Positions 34,600 to 42,754 of a DNA stretch of 64,000 nucleotides are shown here, in pieces. The notes below the pieces were generated by a model. The model was not told where the DNA came from, did no database searches, and saw only the letters and a program-made list of their open reading frames with translations. Made by a program: the position numbers and the translations under genes. This stretch comes from Lutimaribacter pacificus (lineage in GTDB: Bacteria; Pseudomonadota; Alphaproteobacteria; Rhodobacterales; Rhodobacteraceae): the NCBI RefSeq assembly GCF_900142185.1, contig NZ_FQZZ01000007.1, forward strand, positions 1 to 64,000, given 5' to 3'. Numbering within the stretch: the first letter of the stretch is position 1; each line of letters begins with the position of its first letter.

Positions 34600-35276
34600 G
34601 GGGACGCTCCTTCCAGCCGGTTGAAGACGGCCAGCACCCGCTGGACGTGGTTTTGGGTTTCTCGAAACGGTGGAATGCCGGAATGCTCGCGCACAGCGTC
34701 GGGCCCGGCATTGTAGGCGGCGAGCGCGAGGCGCGCATCGCCAAACTCGGCCAGCATTAAGGCGAGGTAACGCGCGGAGCCGTCGAGGTTCTGCCGCCAG
34801 TCATGAGCGTCGACGCCAAGTGCCCGGGCCGTATTGGGCATCAACTGCCCGAGCCCGACCGCCCCGACATGGGAGACGGCGTGTGGATTGTACGCGCTCT
34901 CGATCTCGATATTGGCGCGATAGAGGTGGAGCCAGTCCGTGACGGTGATATCGGCTGCACGGAGCCCAGGGTGGCTCGCATAGCGCAGTCCGGTCTCCTC
35001 GATCGCGGCGAGAATATCCGGGCGTGGCGTGAGCGCGCGAGGGGTCACCGCCGCGACGCGCACCCCTTCACGTCCCTCGGTGCGGCTCTCCTCGCCCAGG
35101 ATGCGCAACCCGTCTGAGGTCGAGCCAACGCCGACCCCGTCATTGTAGTTGCGCGCGAACCGTTCCTGAGCGCGCGACGGCGAAAGAGAGCCATCCCCCG
35201 CCATCACCAGGACCATGTCTGCCGATGCCGGGAGGCCCAGGGAGGAAAAGAAAAGGGCGCTAAGCCCGGCTGGCAG
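34596..35276 (-). CDS. virB1: VirB1-like lytic transglycosylase (unusual start)
   Basis: An SLT-domain protein of about 226 residues. Motifs: [30 protein letters not shown] with the catalytic glutamate in IESAY (the first 20 residues alone define it), then [13 protein letters not shown] and [15 protein letters not shown] typical signal peptide ([18 protein letters not shown]) precedes the mature part, but no ATG, GTG or TTG lies in frame just before it; the CTG at 35276, preceded by AAGAGA, is the best start. The only nearby ATG would remove the signal. It overlaps the upstream gene by 17 bases. Confidence 0.85.
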   Translation of the reverse strand: MPAGLSALFFSSLGLPASADMVLVMAGDGSLSPSRAQERFARNYNDGVGVGSTSDGLRILGEESRTEGREGVRVAAVTPRALTPRPDILAAIEETGLRYASHPGLRAADITVTDWLHLYRANIEIESAYNPHAVSHVGAVGLGQLMPNTARALGVDAHDWRQNLDGSARYLALMLAEFGDARLALAAYNAGPDAVREHSGIPPFRETQNHVQRVLAVFNRLEGASP

Positions 35277-35616
35277 CCATCTCTTCGCTGGAAAGCTTCT
35301 GAACCGTCCGCTTGCCCTCTTCCAGGGGCACGTCGGCGTGCGAGAAACCGATCCCTTGCAGGAAGGAGATGACCCCGGTGACGGTCTTGATCTCGCGGAT
35401 CTTGATGTCGTTGCGCGAGGTTCGGGTCCGGGCCGTGACCAGAAGTTTCTCGATCCCGTCGTCGCTGACAGCGCGCATGATCCAGACCCCATGCCAGTTG
35501 GGGCCTTTCTTGAAGGCGTCTTCCTTGCAGACAACTTCGACGCGATAGCCGCTGGCGACCAGATCGCGGAATCTGGGTTCGGTGACCACATTCGGGGCTT
35601 CTTTTTCTAGGTCCAT
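35260..35616 (-). CDS. First gene of the virB operon, unknown function
   Basis: A 118-residue soluble protein starting [14 protein letters not shown], with a [13 protein letters not shown] block, a basic [16 protein letters not shown] segment and a C-terminal helix. A TTG at 35724 would give 154 residues but would read through the AT-rich promoter, so the ATG at 35616 is chosen. No family recognised. Its place at the head of the operon allows a regulatory or assembly role. Confidence 0.6.
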   Translation of the reverse strand: MDLEKEAPNVVTEPRFRDLVASGYRVEVVCKEDAFKKGPNWHGVWIMRAVSDDGIEKLLVTARTRTSRNDIKIREIKTVTGVISFLQGIGFSHADVPLEEGKRTVQKLSSEEMAASRA

Positions 35617-35673
35617 CACCCGGATCACGTTCTCCAACAGGGCGAATGACCGGGCTTCAGGTGTTGAAACCAA

Positions 35674-35703
35674 GTCATACGATGATATATTATTGACGCA
35701 CAA
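35674..35703 (-). promoter_or_regulatory. virB operon promoter
   Basis: On the - strand: -35 TTGTGC (35703-35698), 18-base spacer, -10 TATGAC (35679-35674). The spacer contains CAATAATATATC and the -10 is embedded in TCGTATGA; both strings recur, with small changes, in the relaxase promoter (CAATAATAT near 17756 and TCGTATGA near 17788). Confidence 0.5.
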
Positions 35704-35760
35704 GATAAACTTTTGATGCGACAAGCGGATTCTTGCTCAATTAACGAATAGACGGTTCCC

Positions 35761-36081
35761 ATGCATTTGATCAAGGAAATAGGGGGCTTGGACGCCCTCA
35801 GGTTGTGCACATCGACCGTGGCACAAGCTATACTTCTGGTCACGTGCCTGGTGGGTGAAGCCTCCGCCGCGTCCTGTTTGCCGCCGCCCAGGCCGTTCGT
35901 GCCAAGCGATTCCGAAGCCGCGCAAGCCTATGCCGATCTCATCCGCAGCGACTTTGAGCTCTACATCCGGGACATCCAAAGCTACTTTCGGTGCTTGGAG
36001 GAGGAGCGTGCCCGGGCGTTCGAAGAGGCGCGCGAGGTGAGCCAGGACTACGGACGCTTCCTGGAATTGATGGACGAGTGA
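35761..36081 (+). CDS. Small exported protein divergent from the virB operon
   Basis: A 106-residue protein with a hydrophobic stretch (about 18-32) ending in GEASA, then a CLPPPRPFVPSD start of the mature region and a helical, acidic remainder with a second cysteine (YFRCLEEERARAFEEA). It could form one disulphide in the periplasm. It is transcribed away from the virB operon across a 144-bp AT-rich spacer. Function unknown; the neighbourhood suggests a transfer-related role. Confidence 0.6.
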   Translation: MHLIKEIGGLDALRLCTSTVAQAILLVTCLVGEASAASCLPPPRPFVPSDSEAAQAYADLIRSDFELYIRDIQSYFRCLEEERARAFEEAREVSQDYGRFLELMDE

Positions 36082-36215
36082 ATTGGCCGCGACCTTTTCG
36101 AAGGGCCGCCGTCTTGTGACATTCCGCCGTATCGGCGGCGTGCAATTCGGAGTCTCTATCATCATGTAAACGCTCATTATCCACTTTTTAGATAATCTAT
36201 AAAGTAGATTAGCCC

Positions 36216-36236
36216 TGTCACAAGAGGTTTGTGACA
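36216..36236 (+). promoter_or_regulatory. Perfect palindrome at the xre start (likely operator)
   Basis: TGTCACAA (36216-36223), GAGGT, TTGTGACA (36229-36236), directly before the GTG at 36238. The AGAGG ribosome site is the loop, so either a repressor on DNA or a hairpin in RNA would silence the downstream gene. Self-control by the Xre protein is the simplest reading. Confidence 0.6.
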
Positions 36237-36237
36237 C

Positions 36238-36495
36238 GTGGCGAAAACGATCAGGAGTTCGGGACATGAAGCACTTCGCGACGCTTTGATTGCGGCGCGG
36301 AAGGTGGCTGGTTTAACGCAGGCGGAGCTCGCTTTGCGTCTGAGATGTCACCAGTCTTTTGTCGCCCGTCTGGAGAGCGGCGAGCGTAGGGTCGACGTGG
36401 TTGAGTTGATCGTACTCGCGCGTGCTCTGCAGATCGATCCGGTTACGCTATTGGCGGCAGCCGAGGCGGCGACGGATCTCAATCACCGGATTTAG
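36238..36495 (+). CDS. Xre-family HTH regulator
   Basis: An 85-residue protein consisting of one Cro/C1-type helix-turn-helix (about 18-72): [21 protein letters not shown], then [19 protein letters not shown]. It starts at a GTG within 2 bases of a perfect palindrome. Such small regulators on plasmids often control transfer operons; the shared AT-rich element in the transfer promoters could be its target, though the palindrome at its own start is a different sequence. Confidence 0.85.
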   Translation: MAKTIRSSGHEALRDALIAARKVAGLTQAELALRLRCHQSFVARLESGERRVDVVELIVLARALQIDPVTLLAAAEAATDLNHRI

Positions 36496-36635
36496 GACGA
36501 GGCGATGGGATCGTCGCCTCTTATGGAGTGATGAGCTCAAGCCCCGGTGGGACCGAGGGGCAATGATAACAACGAATTGTTACGGGGCGCTGCGACGCAC
36601 GGCCTCTGGTACAGGTTTGGTGCAGGGAAAACGTC

Positions 36636-37382
36636 TTAGTAGTTCACCTGCTCGAACCCGTAATTGCCCTCGTAGTCTCGCCAGTCGACGAAGACCGAGC
36701 GGTGATAGATTGAGGGACAATGATCGCCCCAACGTTCCAAGCCGACATGGGCCTCGGGCAACGCCGCGACGGAAGAACGAGACCACGAAAAATCGCCCTG
36801 GGTTCCATAGGTTCCGAGACGGATGTGTTCGTACCGGCTGCAATCACTGTCACGGGACTCGACTTGCTGCGCGTAGCGCACATCATAGACACGGATAGAG
36901 CGGACGAAATTGAATTCCGGCCCACTGATGTCGATATCGGCGCGGTTCTGGATCAAATGTAATGCGAACCCGTCAGGTTGGGGTAGGGGGTCGACACCTT
37001 TCGACCGCAGGACGGCTGGCAAGAGGGCGCCAGCGTTCTCGGGATCAGATTCTGCGAGGCTCTGGGGCAGGTGAGAAGCGTTGGAGAAGAGGATGTCAAA
37101 GACACGCGGAGTGCGACCGGGATCGTCTACAGGTTCGAAGGAGGCCCCCATGGGGCAACGCCAGATCTGCAGCGGGGGCTCGACAGGCCAGGGCGTGATC
37201 CGACGGATGAACTCTGCACGCGCCCGCGAGCAAGGTTCTGACGCCGGCCAGCCGCCGGAGAGGCAGAGCAGAATGGCGCAATCGATCGGGTAGGTCTGTG
37301 CCGAAGCCTTGGTCGAGGCGCCGAAGAGGGAAGCCGTGCTCACAATCGTTGCAAAAGTAAAATGTCGAAGGAAACTGCGCAT
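36636..37382 (-). CDS. Secreted protein of unknown function beside the virB operon
   Basis: A 248-residue protein with a Sec signal peptide ending near residue 29 (STKASAQ), followed by YPIDCAILLCLSGGWP and CSRARAEFIRRITPWPVEPPLQIWRCP, which supply four or more cysteines. The C-terminal part is rich in W/Y. I recall unnamed relatives near alphaproteobacterial T4SS genes, but no function. Its promoter carries the same 17-bp element as the relaxase promoter, which links it to transfer. Confidence 0.7.
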   Translation of the reverse strand: MRSFLRHFTFATIVSTASLFGASTKASAQTYPIDCAILLCLSGGWPASEPCSRARAEFIRRITPWPVEPPLQIWRCPMGASFEPVDDPGRTPRVFDILFSNASHLPQSLAESDPENAGALLPAVLRSKGVDPLPQPDGFALHLIQNRADIDISGPEFNFVRSIRVYDVRYAQQVESRDSDCSRYEHIRLGTYGTQGDFSWSRSSVAALPEAHVGLERWGDHCPSIYHRSVFVDWRDYEGNYGFEQVNY

Positions 37383-37423
37383 GACGAGGTTCTCAGTCGG
37401 CTGATATGCGTATGTTATGAGCT

Positions 37424-37452
37424 TCAATAGTATATTATTGTAAGAATGTCAA
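37424..37452 (-). promoter_or_regulatory. Promoter of the secreted-protein gene with transfer-type element
   Basis: On the - strand: -35 TTGACA (37452-37447), 17-base spacer, -10 TATTGA (37429-37424). The element CAATAATATACTATTGA (37440-37424) overlaps spacer and -10 and differs from the one at 17756-17772 only in the two central bases. Confidence 0.55.
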
Positions 37453-37484
37453 TCTAACGCAGTTTGTTTATCGCGGTTTCAGGT

Positions 37485-37745
37485 TTAGGGCGGGTCCGGT
37501 GAGATCGATCGCCCACGTGACAACTTTTCAAGGAGATCTGTGACTGCATCGTTGGCTACTGCCTTCGCAGCAGCGAGCATGTCCTTGCTCAGAAGTGGAT
37601 CTATTTGGTCGGCAGCGCGCTCGGTGCCGAGCCAGAGTATGGACAGCTCGGATGTGTTCCATTGATAGACCCAGCCAACAGTTCGGCCCTCGGGACTACG
37701 GATGAGTCGAGCGACCGGAGCCGCTTCTTCCTTGTCAACACTCAC
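37485..37745 (-). CDS. Small hypothetical protein
   Basis: An 86-residue protein starting at a GTG, with a GWVYQWNTSELSILWLG core and a C-terminal helix (KDMLAAAKAVANDAVTDLLEKL). Composition looks coding, but no family is recognised. It lies in the lower-GC border between the transfer region and the catabolic island. The stretch 37746-37951 downstream of the next gene holds nothing that I can identify. Confidence 0.5.
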   Translation of the reverse strand: MSVDKEEAAPVARLIRSPEGRTVGWVYQWNTSELSILWLGTERAADQIDPLLSKDMLAAAKAVANDAVTDLLEKLSRGRSISPDPP

Positions 37746-38029
37746 TGGTTCTTGATCGCCTTTACTATGTACAATCTGTCTGTCAGGTGGGCCGCCGCGT
37801 TTGTTTGGTCGTTCAGGGCAAACTCAATCCCATTCCGGTGAAAAGAGGCGGCACCGGCGGAGCCGATGCCGCCAAGGTTTCGCCCACAGGGAGGTGGTAG
37901 AGGGCGAAATTCAATGATATCAATGCGCCGAAAGCATTCGCATAACGCGTCTTATGTTAATTTACAGACTCCGCCATCTTGTACCGCCCGCGACTCAGAC
38001 AACAGCTTCTCCAGATGCGCCGCAACGTT

Positions 38030-38785
38030 TCATCCTGCGGCCATTGCGATATGTGGGTCGGTTTTCTGGTAGACGGAAGCGGCGATATTCTGGACCGAAT
38101 CCGGGGTGTTTGAGAGGTGGGCGAGGATCTCCGCCTCGCGACGCATGCGGTTGGAAAGCAACCGTTTGACGTAAGGTTGCGGATCCCGGAGTATAGGTCC
38201 GTGCCCCGGAAAGTAGATCCTATCGTCGCGCTCAATCAGCCGCTGTAGCTGCGCGCAGTAGTCGTGCATGTTTCCGTCAGGGGGGCTGACGATCGAACTG
38301 TTCCAACTCATAACGTGGTCGCCCGTGAAGAGCACTCCGTCAGGTCTCGCGAAACAAAGGTGGTCGCTCGCGTGACCAGGTGTGTGCAGGACGGTAAGAC
38401 CGGCAATGACCTGTCCGTCCTCCAGAAACCGGTCAGGTCGAAATGCATCGTCAGGGAATGCCCGTGAGGCATAAACAGGTGCGTCTGTCCGTGCTCGCAG
38501 GGCTGGGACGACTCCAAAATGATCAGAATGGTGGTGTGTGAGCAGAATCCCAGATGGTTTGGCCCCCAAATTTTCGATGATTGCCCCGAAATGTGTACTG
38601 TCTTCTGCTGGGCCGGGGTCGATTATGAACCGACCATCAGGCGTATCAATGATGTAGCTATTTGTCCCGTGGTAGGTCATCTTTCCGGGATTGTTCGCGA
38701 CGATCCTCAGAATTCCAGGGGCCAATTCGACTCCCTTCGCGCGGCAAGGCTCCGGCTCTGAGAAAAACATGCTGCTTCTTTTCAT
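38030..38785 (-). CDS. Metallo-beta-lactamase-fold hydrolase, C-terminus cut by TGA
   Basis: A 251-residue MBL-fold protein of the LACTB2-like group: TYHGTNSYII, LLTHHHSDHFG zinc motif, TPGHASDHLCF, FTGDH and FPGHGP are all present. In this family a winged-helix C-terminus follows. Here the frame stops with TGA at 38030-38032, yet the same frame continues with 25 codons (38029-37955) reading NVAAHLEKLLSES and onward before a TAA, matching the expected helix. The protein is therefore probably shortened by one nonsense change. Start chosen at 38785; 38770 is possible. Confidence 0.75.
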   Translation of the reverse strand: MKRSSMFFSEPEPCRAKGVELAPGILRIVANNPGKMTYHGTNSYIIDTPDGRFIIDPGPAEDSTHFGAIIENLGAKPSGILLTHHHSDHFGVVPALRARTDAPVYASRAFPDDAFRPDRFLEDGQVIAGLTVLHTPGHASDHLCFARPDGVLFTGDHVMSWNSSIVSPPDGNMHDYCAQLQRLIERDDRIYFPGHGPILRDPQPYVKRLLSNRMRREAEILAHLSNTPDSVQNIAASVYQKTDPHIAMAAG

Positions 38786-38924
38786 TGTGTGCGACCAGGT
38801 ATTGATTGCGAACAATTTGGTTCGCACAGTTTTGCGCATTGCTCTCGCATGGCGCCGGAAACCTCAGGCTGGCGTCCGGTGCCTGCCAAATCTGGCATCG
38901 GACCATTTCAACTTATATTGGACT

Positions 38925-38961
38925 AAGACCGTATCAGACTGAAACAGTCTGATACGGTCTT
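38925..38961 (-). terminator. 17-bp perfect hairpin after bioY
   Basis: AAGACCGTATCAGACTG (38925-38941) pairs perfectly with 38945-38961 around AAA. It lies 10 bases beyond the bioY stop and separates bioY from the MBL gene. Confidence 0.75.
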
Positions 38962-38971
38962 GGGCTGGCAG

Positions 38972-39538
38972 TCACACAGCGCGGCGATTATGGTAAGCTG
39001 TATACAGAACTACAGCAATTGTCGCCTTCGTCAGATCCCCGAGAAGGAACGGATAAAGACCGGCGTTCAGCAACTTTTCGCCATAGCCGACAAAGCCACC
39101 CAACCAGAGCAGCCCTGCGCAATACATGACTATCGAACCCAAAAAGACCGCGACAGATGCTCTGAATGAAGGCCAAAGTCCTTGCAGTGCTTGAACAATC
39201 CATCCGGCAGCGGCCGCTGCAAGTGCGAAGCCTACCAGGTATCCGCCTGTGGGACCCGCAATATACGCCAGTCCGGCCGGCGCCGGAGGCGTGCCTGCGA
39301 AGACCGGCAGGCCAAGCAGACCTTCAAAAAGGTATGCCACAACAACAAGACTACTGCGCACCGGCCCCAGGAAAAGGCCCAGACCCAAGACAACCAGGGT
39401 TTGTGTAGACATGGGAACCGGGTAGAACGGCACCACGATTTTGGCGGATAGTGCCAAAAGAATTGTGCCGACGAGTATTATCGAGATTTCTCGGGTCAGT
39501 CTTGCGACTGATTGGCTTTGAGTGGTTTCCAGATTCAT
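38972..39538 (-). CDS. bioY: BioY biotin transporter S component
   Basis: A 188-residue membrane protein with about six hydrophobic segments and BioY signatures: KIVVPFYPVPMSTQTLVVL, GPVRSSLVVVAYL, and AGPTGGYLVGF. BioY imports biotin, alone or with the EcfAT energising module (not seen here). It is next to genes for two biotin-dependent carboxylases, so it most likely supplies their cofactor. It reads in the same direction as the downstream carboxylase operon, ending at a strong hairpin. Confidence 0.93.
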   Translation of the reverse strand: MNLETTQSQSVARLTREISIILVGTILLALSAKIVVPFYPVPMSTQTLVVLGLGLFLGPVRSSLVVVAYLFEGLLGLPVFAGTPPAPAGLAYIAGPTGGYLVGFALAAAAAGWIVQALQGLWPSFRASVAVFLGSIVMYCAGLLWLGGFVGYGEKLLNAGLYPFLLGDLTKATIAVVLYTAYHNRRAV

Positions 39539-39587
39539 CTTTTTCGTCCTTGTTTCTGAAGATTGTTATTTTTTTTGGATAGTAAGC

Positions 39588-40754
39588 TCACATGCGCTTG
39601 GCGACTTCTTCCAACATGACTTCGCTCGCCCCGCCGCCGATGGCCTGCACACGGGCATCGCGTGACATGCGTTCCACCGGTGTTTCGCGCATATAACCCA
39701 TGCCGCCGTGAAACTGGACGCAGTCATAAAGTACGCTGTTCACCAGTTCGCCGCAATAGGCTTTGACCATCGAGACCTCTTTCACGCAGTCACCGCCCGC
39801 GGCATCCAGACTGGCGGCGTGATAGACCAGCTGACGTCCTGCCGCGATCCGCGTCTGGCAGTCGGCCAGCCGTTGGCGCACGGCCTGCTTGTCCCACAGA
39901 ACGCCGCCAAAGGCTTTGCGCTGCTTGACATAATCCACGGTCATGTCGAGCGCGGTTTGCGCTTCGGCACATGCCATCGCACCCAGCACAATGCGTTCGT
40001 TCTGGAAGTTCTTCATTACCGAATAGAAGCCGCGGTTGACCTCGCCCAGAACGTTTTCGGCCGGGATGCGGACATCTTCGAAGATCAGTTCGGCAGTGTC
40101 CGAGCACAGCCAGCCGGTCTTGTTCAACGCCCGTCCGACCGAAAAGCCCGGCGTGCCTTTTTCGACCGCAAATATGGTGATCCCGCGCGACCCCTTGGCA
40201 TCGGGATCGGTCTTGGCACCGACAAAGTAGAGATCGCCATGCACGCCGTTGGTGATGAACATCTTGGTGCCGTTCAGCACCCAATCCGACCCGTCCCGCA
40301 CCGCGCGGGTGCGCATGCCGGCCACGTCCGAGCCCGCGCCCGGCTCGGTCACGGCGACGGCGGTGATCATTTCGCCAGAGGTGATCGACGGCATCCACCG
40401 CGCCTTCTGTTCGGGCGTGCCGGCGTTTTCCAGATGCGGCGACGCCATGTCGGTGTGGACCAGAACCGTGGCCGAGAATCCGCCGAAGGTGGATCGCCCG
40501 ACCTCTTCGGCCAAAACCACGCTGGACATCACGTCCAGCCCCGCGCCGCCATACTGTTCGTCATAGCGCATCCCCAGAACGCCGAGATCACCCATCCGGC
40601 GCAGCACGTCGCGGGGCACCATGCCCTCCTCTTCCCAGGCCTCGGCCTTGGCGGTCACCTCGGTTTCGATGAACCGGCGCAGCTGGTCGCGGATCATCTC
40701 GAGGTCTTCGTTGAACGGGCCGGAGGCCGCGGTGATGTTGTCTTGTCTGGTCAT
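39588..40754 (-). CDS. Acyl-CoA dehydrogenase (branched-chain type)
   Basis: A 388-residue flavoprotein of the acyl-CoA dehydrogenase family: TEPGAGSDVAGM (FAD contact), a FQNERIVLG helix with E253 as candidate base, and HGGMGYMRETPVER. At the usual C-terminal base position the AIGGGASEVM block has glycine, so the base is the helix-G glutamate as in isovaleryl-CoA dehydrogenase. It would make the alpha,beta-unsaturated acyl-CoA that the adjacent carboxylase uses. ATGA overlap with the carboxylase alpha gene. Confidence 0.9.
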   Translation of the reverse strand: MTRQDNITAASGPFNEDLEMIRDQLRRFIETEVTAKAEAWEEEGMVPRDVLRRMGDLGVLGMRYDEQYGGAGLDVMSSVVLAEEVGRSTFGGFSATVLVHTDMASPHLENAGTPEQKARWMPSITSGEMITAVAVTEPGAGSDVAGMRTRAVRDGSDWVLNGTKMFITNGVHGDLYFVGAKTDPDAKGSRGITIFAVEKGTPGFSVGRALNKTGWLCSDTAELIFEDVRIPAENVLGEVNRGFYSVMKNFQNERIVLGAMACAEAQTALDMTVDYVKQRKAFGGVLWDKQAVRQRLADCQTRIAAGRQLVYHAASLDAAGGDCVKEVSMVKAYCGELVNSVLYDCVQFHGGMGYMRETPVERMSRDARVQAIGGGASEVMLEEVAKRM

Positions 40755-42754
40755 GTGTTTTCCTCTGGATCGAGTTTGATAAGTGGGGCGTGCCCGGCAA
40801 CCGTGTCGGCCGGTGCACAATAGATTTCCGTCACCACGCCCGCGACCGGCGCGGGCAGGCTTTGCAACAGCTTCATGGCCTCAAGCACCACCAGCGTGTC
40901 ACCGGCTTTGACGCGGTCGCCGAGTGCGACGCGCACCTCGGCAACGGCGCCGGGCATGGGTGCGGACAACAGGTCAGCGCCGCCAGATCCACCGGTGGCA
41001 CGTTGCAGATGCTGGTCTTCCAGCGTGCGCAGGTCTGTCGCGGTCATTCCGGCAGGGGTTTGCAGGTGCACTCGCCAGTGACCCGGCGCGCGCACGACGT
41101 AAGTGATGCGCGAAAACGGAACCCCGTCGATGCGTCCGCTCAGACGGCATTCGGTTAAAGCGGCACTCTCGACCGTGATGGTCTGGCCGTCCGGCTGTAC
41201 GGCTGTCAACACAGACCCGGAGCCGTTTACGCGGATCGGGTCGTCTTTGGTCGTCTCCCAATAGGATGCTGCACCGGGCCACCCCGCAGGTGCCGTGAGC
41301 CGCCATGACCCCAGGCTTTCCCAGGGCGACGCGCCCGCCGGGGCGAGATGCAGATACAGCGCCATCGCGGCAAGGGCCATGTCCCGGGGATCAGCGGACG
41401 GTTCACTCCAGCCGCCTGGGAACATCTCGGGCAGGCCCGAGGTATGGTGCCGGAACGCCGCAAAATCCGGGTGTGTCAGCAACGCGCGCTGATAGGCCAG
41501 GTTCAGACCGACGCCACCGACTGCAAAGGCATCCATTGCGACAACCGCCTGACGGATCGCACCGGCCCGGTCCGGCGCGTGGACGATCAGCTTGGCAATC
41601 ATCGAATCGTAATGGTGGCTGACGACCGAGCCTGCCTCGACCCCGGTATCGAGCCGCACGCCGGCGGGCGGAGCCCAAAGGCTGATCTCGCCCGTTTCGG
41701 GGCGGAAATTCTCGGCCGGGTTTTCGGCGGCGATGCGGATTTCAATGGCGTGCCCGTCAAACTGCACATCGCCTTGCGTCAGCGCCAGCGGCTCGCCCCG
41801 CGCGATGCGCAACTGCCATTCGACCAGATCGATGCCGGTGATCGCCTCGGTCACGGGGTGTTCCACCTGCAACCGGGTATTCATTTCCAGAAAGTAGTAT
41901 TCACCGCGCCCGGGGTCATAGAGGTATTCCACCGTCCCGGCGGAGCGATAGCCGATCGCCTGCGCCAACCGCACCGCTGCCGCACGCATGCGGTCGCGCA
42001 CAGCCTCGGGAAGATCGGCGGCGGGGGCTTCTTCGATCAGCTTTTGGTGGTTGCGTTGCAGCGAACAATCGCGGTCGCCCAGATGCAGCACGGTGCCGTG
42101 AGTGTCGCCCAGAACCTGCACTTCGACGTGGCGGGCACGGGGTGCATAGCGTTCGAGGAACACCGCCGGATCGTCGAAGGCGCTCTGCGCTTCGGCCCGG
42201 GCAGATGCAATCGCGTCGGGTGCGTCGCCCAGATCGGAGACCAGCCGCATCCCGCGTCCGCCGCCGCCGGCGCTGGCCTTGACCAGAAAGGGGGTGCCAA
42301 GCGCCTCGGCCTCTTGCAGCAGGCGCGCGTCGGACTGATCCTCGCCGCGATAGCCGGGCAGGACGGGCACGCCTGCGGCTTCGGCGGCAGCCTTGGCCTC
42401 GATCTTGGAGCCCATCCGCGCGATAGCGTCGGGTTCCGGCCCGATGAACACAAGGCCCGCCGCCTCGACCGCCGCCGCGAAACCGGCATTCTCAGACAGA
42501 AAACCATAGCCCGGGTGTACCGCATCCGCGCCCGTCGCCCGCGCGGCCTCAAGGATGGCCGCGACGTTCAAATAGCTGTCCGACGGGGCGGCCCCGCCGA
42601 TGCAGACGGCATGATCGGCCTCGGCCACGAAGGGCGCGTCGCGGTCCGCGTCCGAAAACACCGCTACGCTTTCCAGCCCCAGTTTGCGGCACCCGCGCTG
42701 GATGCGCCGGGCAATCTCGCCCCGGTTGGCGATCAGAACGCGGGTGAAGCTCAT
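40751..42754 (-). CDS. Acyl-CoA carboxylase alpha subunit (BC-BT-BCCP, MccA/LiuD-like)
   Basis: A 667-residue protein. Biotin carboxylase N- and ATP-grasp domains fill residues 1-445 (VLIANRGEIARRI, ASAGGGGRGMR, EMNTRLQVEHPVTE); a BT linker domain follows; the C-terminal BCCP carries EAMKL with K628 as biotin site. This is the fused alpha-subunit layout of methylcrotonyl- and geranyl-CoA carboxylases. The substrate cannot be told from this subunit. Start at 42754 gives an ATGA overlap with the hydratase gene; 42766 is possible. Confidence 0.93.
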   Translation of the reverse strand: MSFTRVLIANRGEIARRIQRGCRKLGLESVAVFSDADRDAPFVAEADHAVCIGGAAPSDSYLNVAAILEAARATGADAVHPGYGFLSENAGFAAAVEAAGLVFIGPEPDAIARMGSKIEAKAAAEAAGVPVLPGYRGEDQSDARLLQEAEALGTPFLVKASAGGGGRGMRLVSDLGDAPDAIASARAEAQSAFDDPAVFLERYAPRARHVEVQVLGDTHGTVLHLGDRDCSLQRNHQKLIEEAPAADLPEAVRDRMRAAAVRLAQAIGYRSAGTVEYLYDPGRGEYYFLEMNTRLQVEHPVTEAITGIDLVEWQLRIARGEPLALTQGDVQFDGHAIEIRIAAENPAENFRPETGEISLWAPPAGVRLDTGVEAGSVVSHHYDSMIAKLIVHAPDRAGAIRQAVVAMDAFAVGGVGLNLAYQRALLTHPDFAAFRHHTSGLPEMFPGGWSEPSADPRDMALAAMALYLHLAPAGASPWESLGSWRLTAPAGWPGAASYWETTKDDPIRVNGSGSVLTAVQPDGQTITVESAALTECRLSGRIDGVPFSRITYVVRAPGHWRVHLQTPAGMTATDLRTLEDQHLQRATGGSGGADLLSAPMPGAVAEVRVALGDRVKAGDTLVVLEAMKLLQSLPAPVAGVVTEIYCAPADTVAGHAPLIKLDPEENT

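Noticed and set aside
37952-38032. Selenocysteine at the TGA of the MBL-fold gene
   Set aside because: The residue would lie outside the active site, next to a C-terminal helix, and no selenocysteine-insertion hairpin stands out after the TGA. A nonsense change is simpler.
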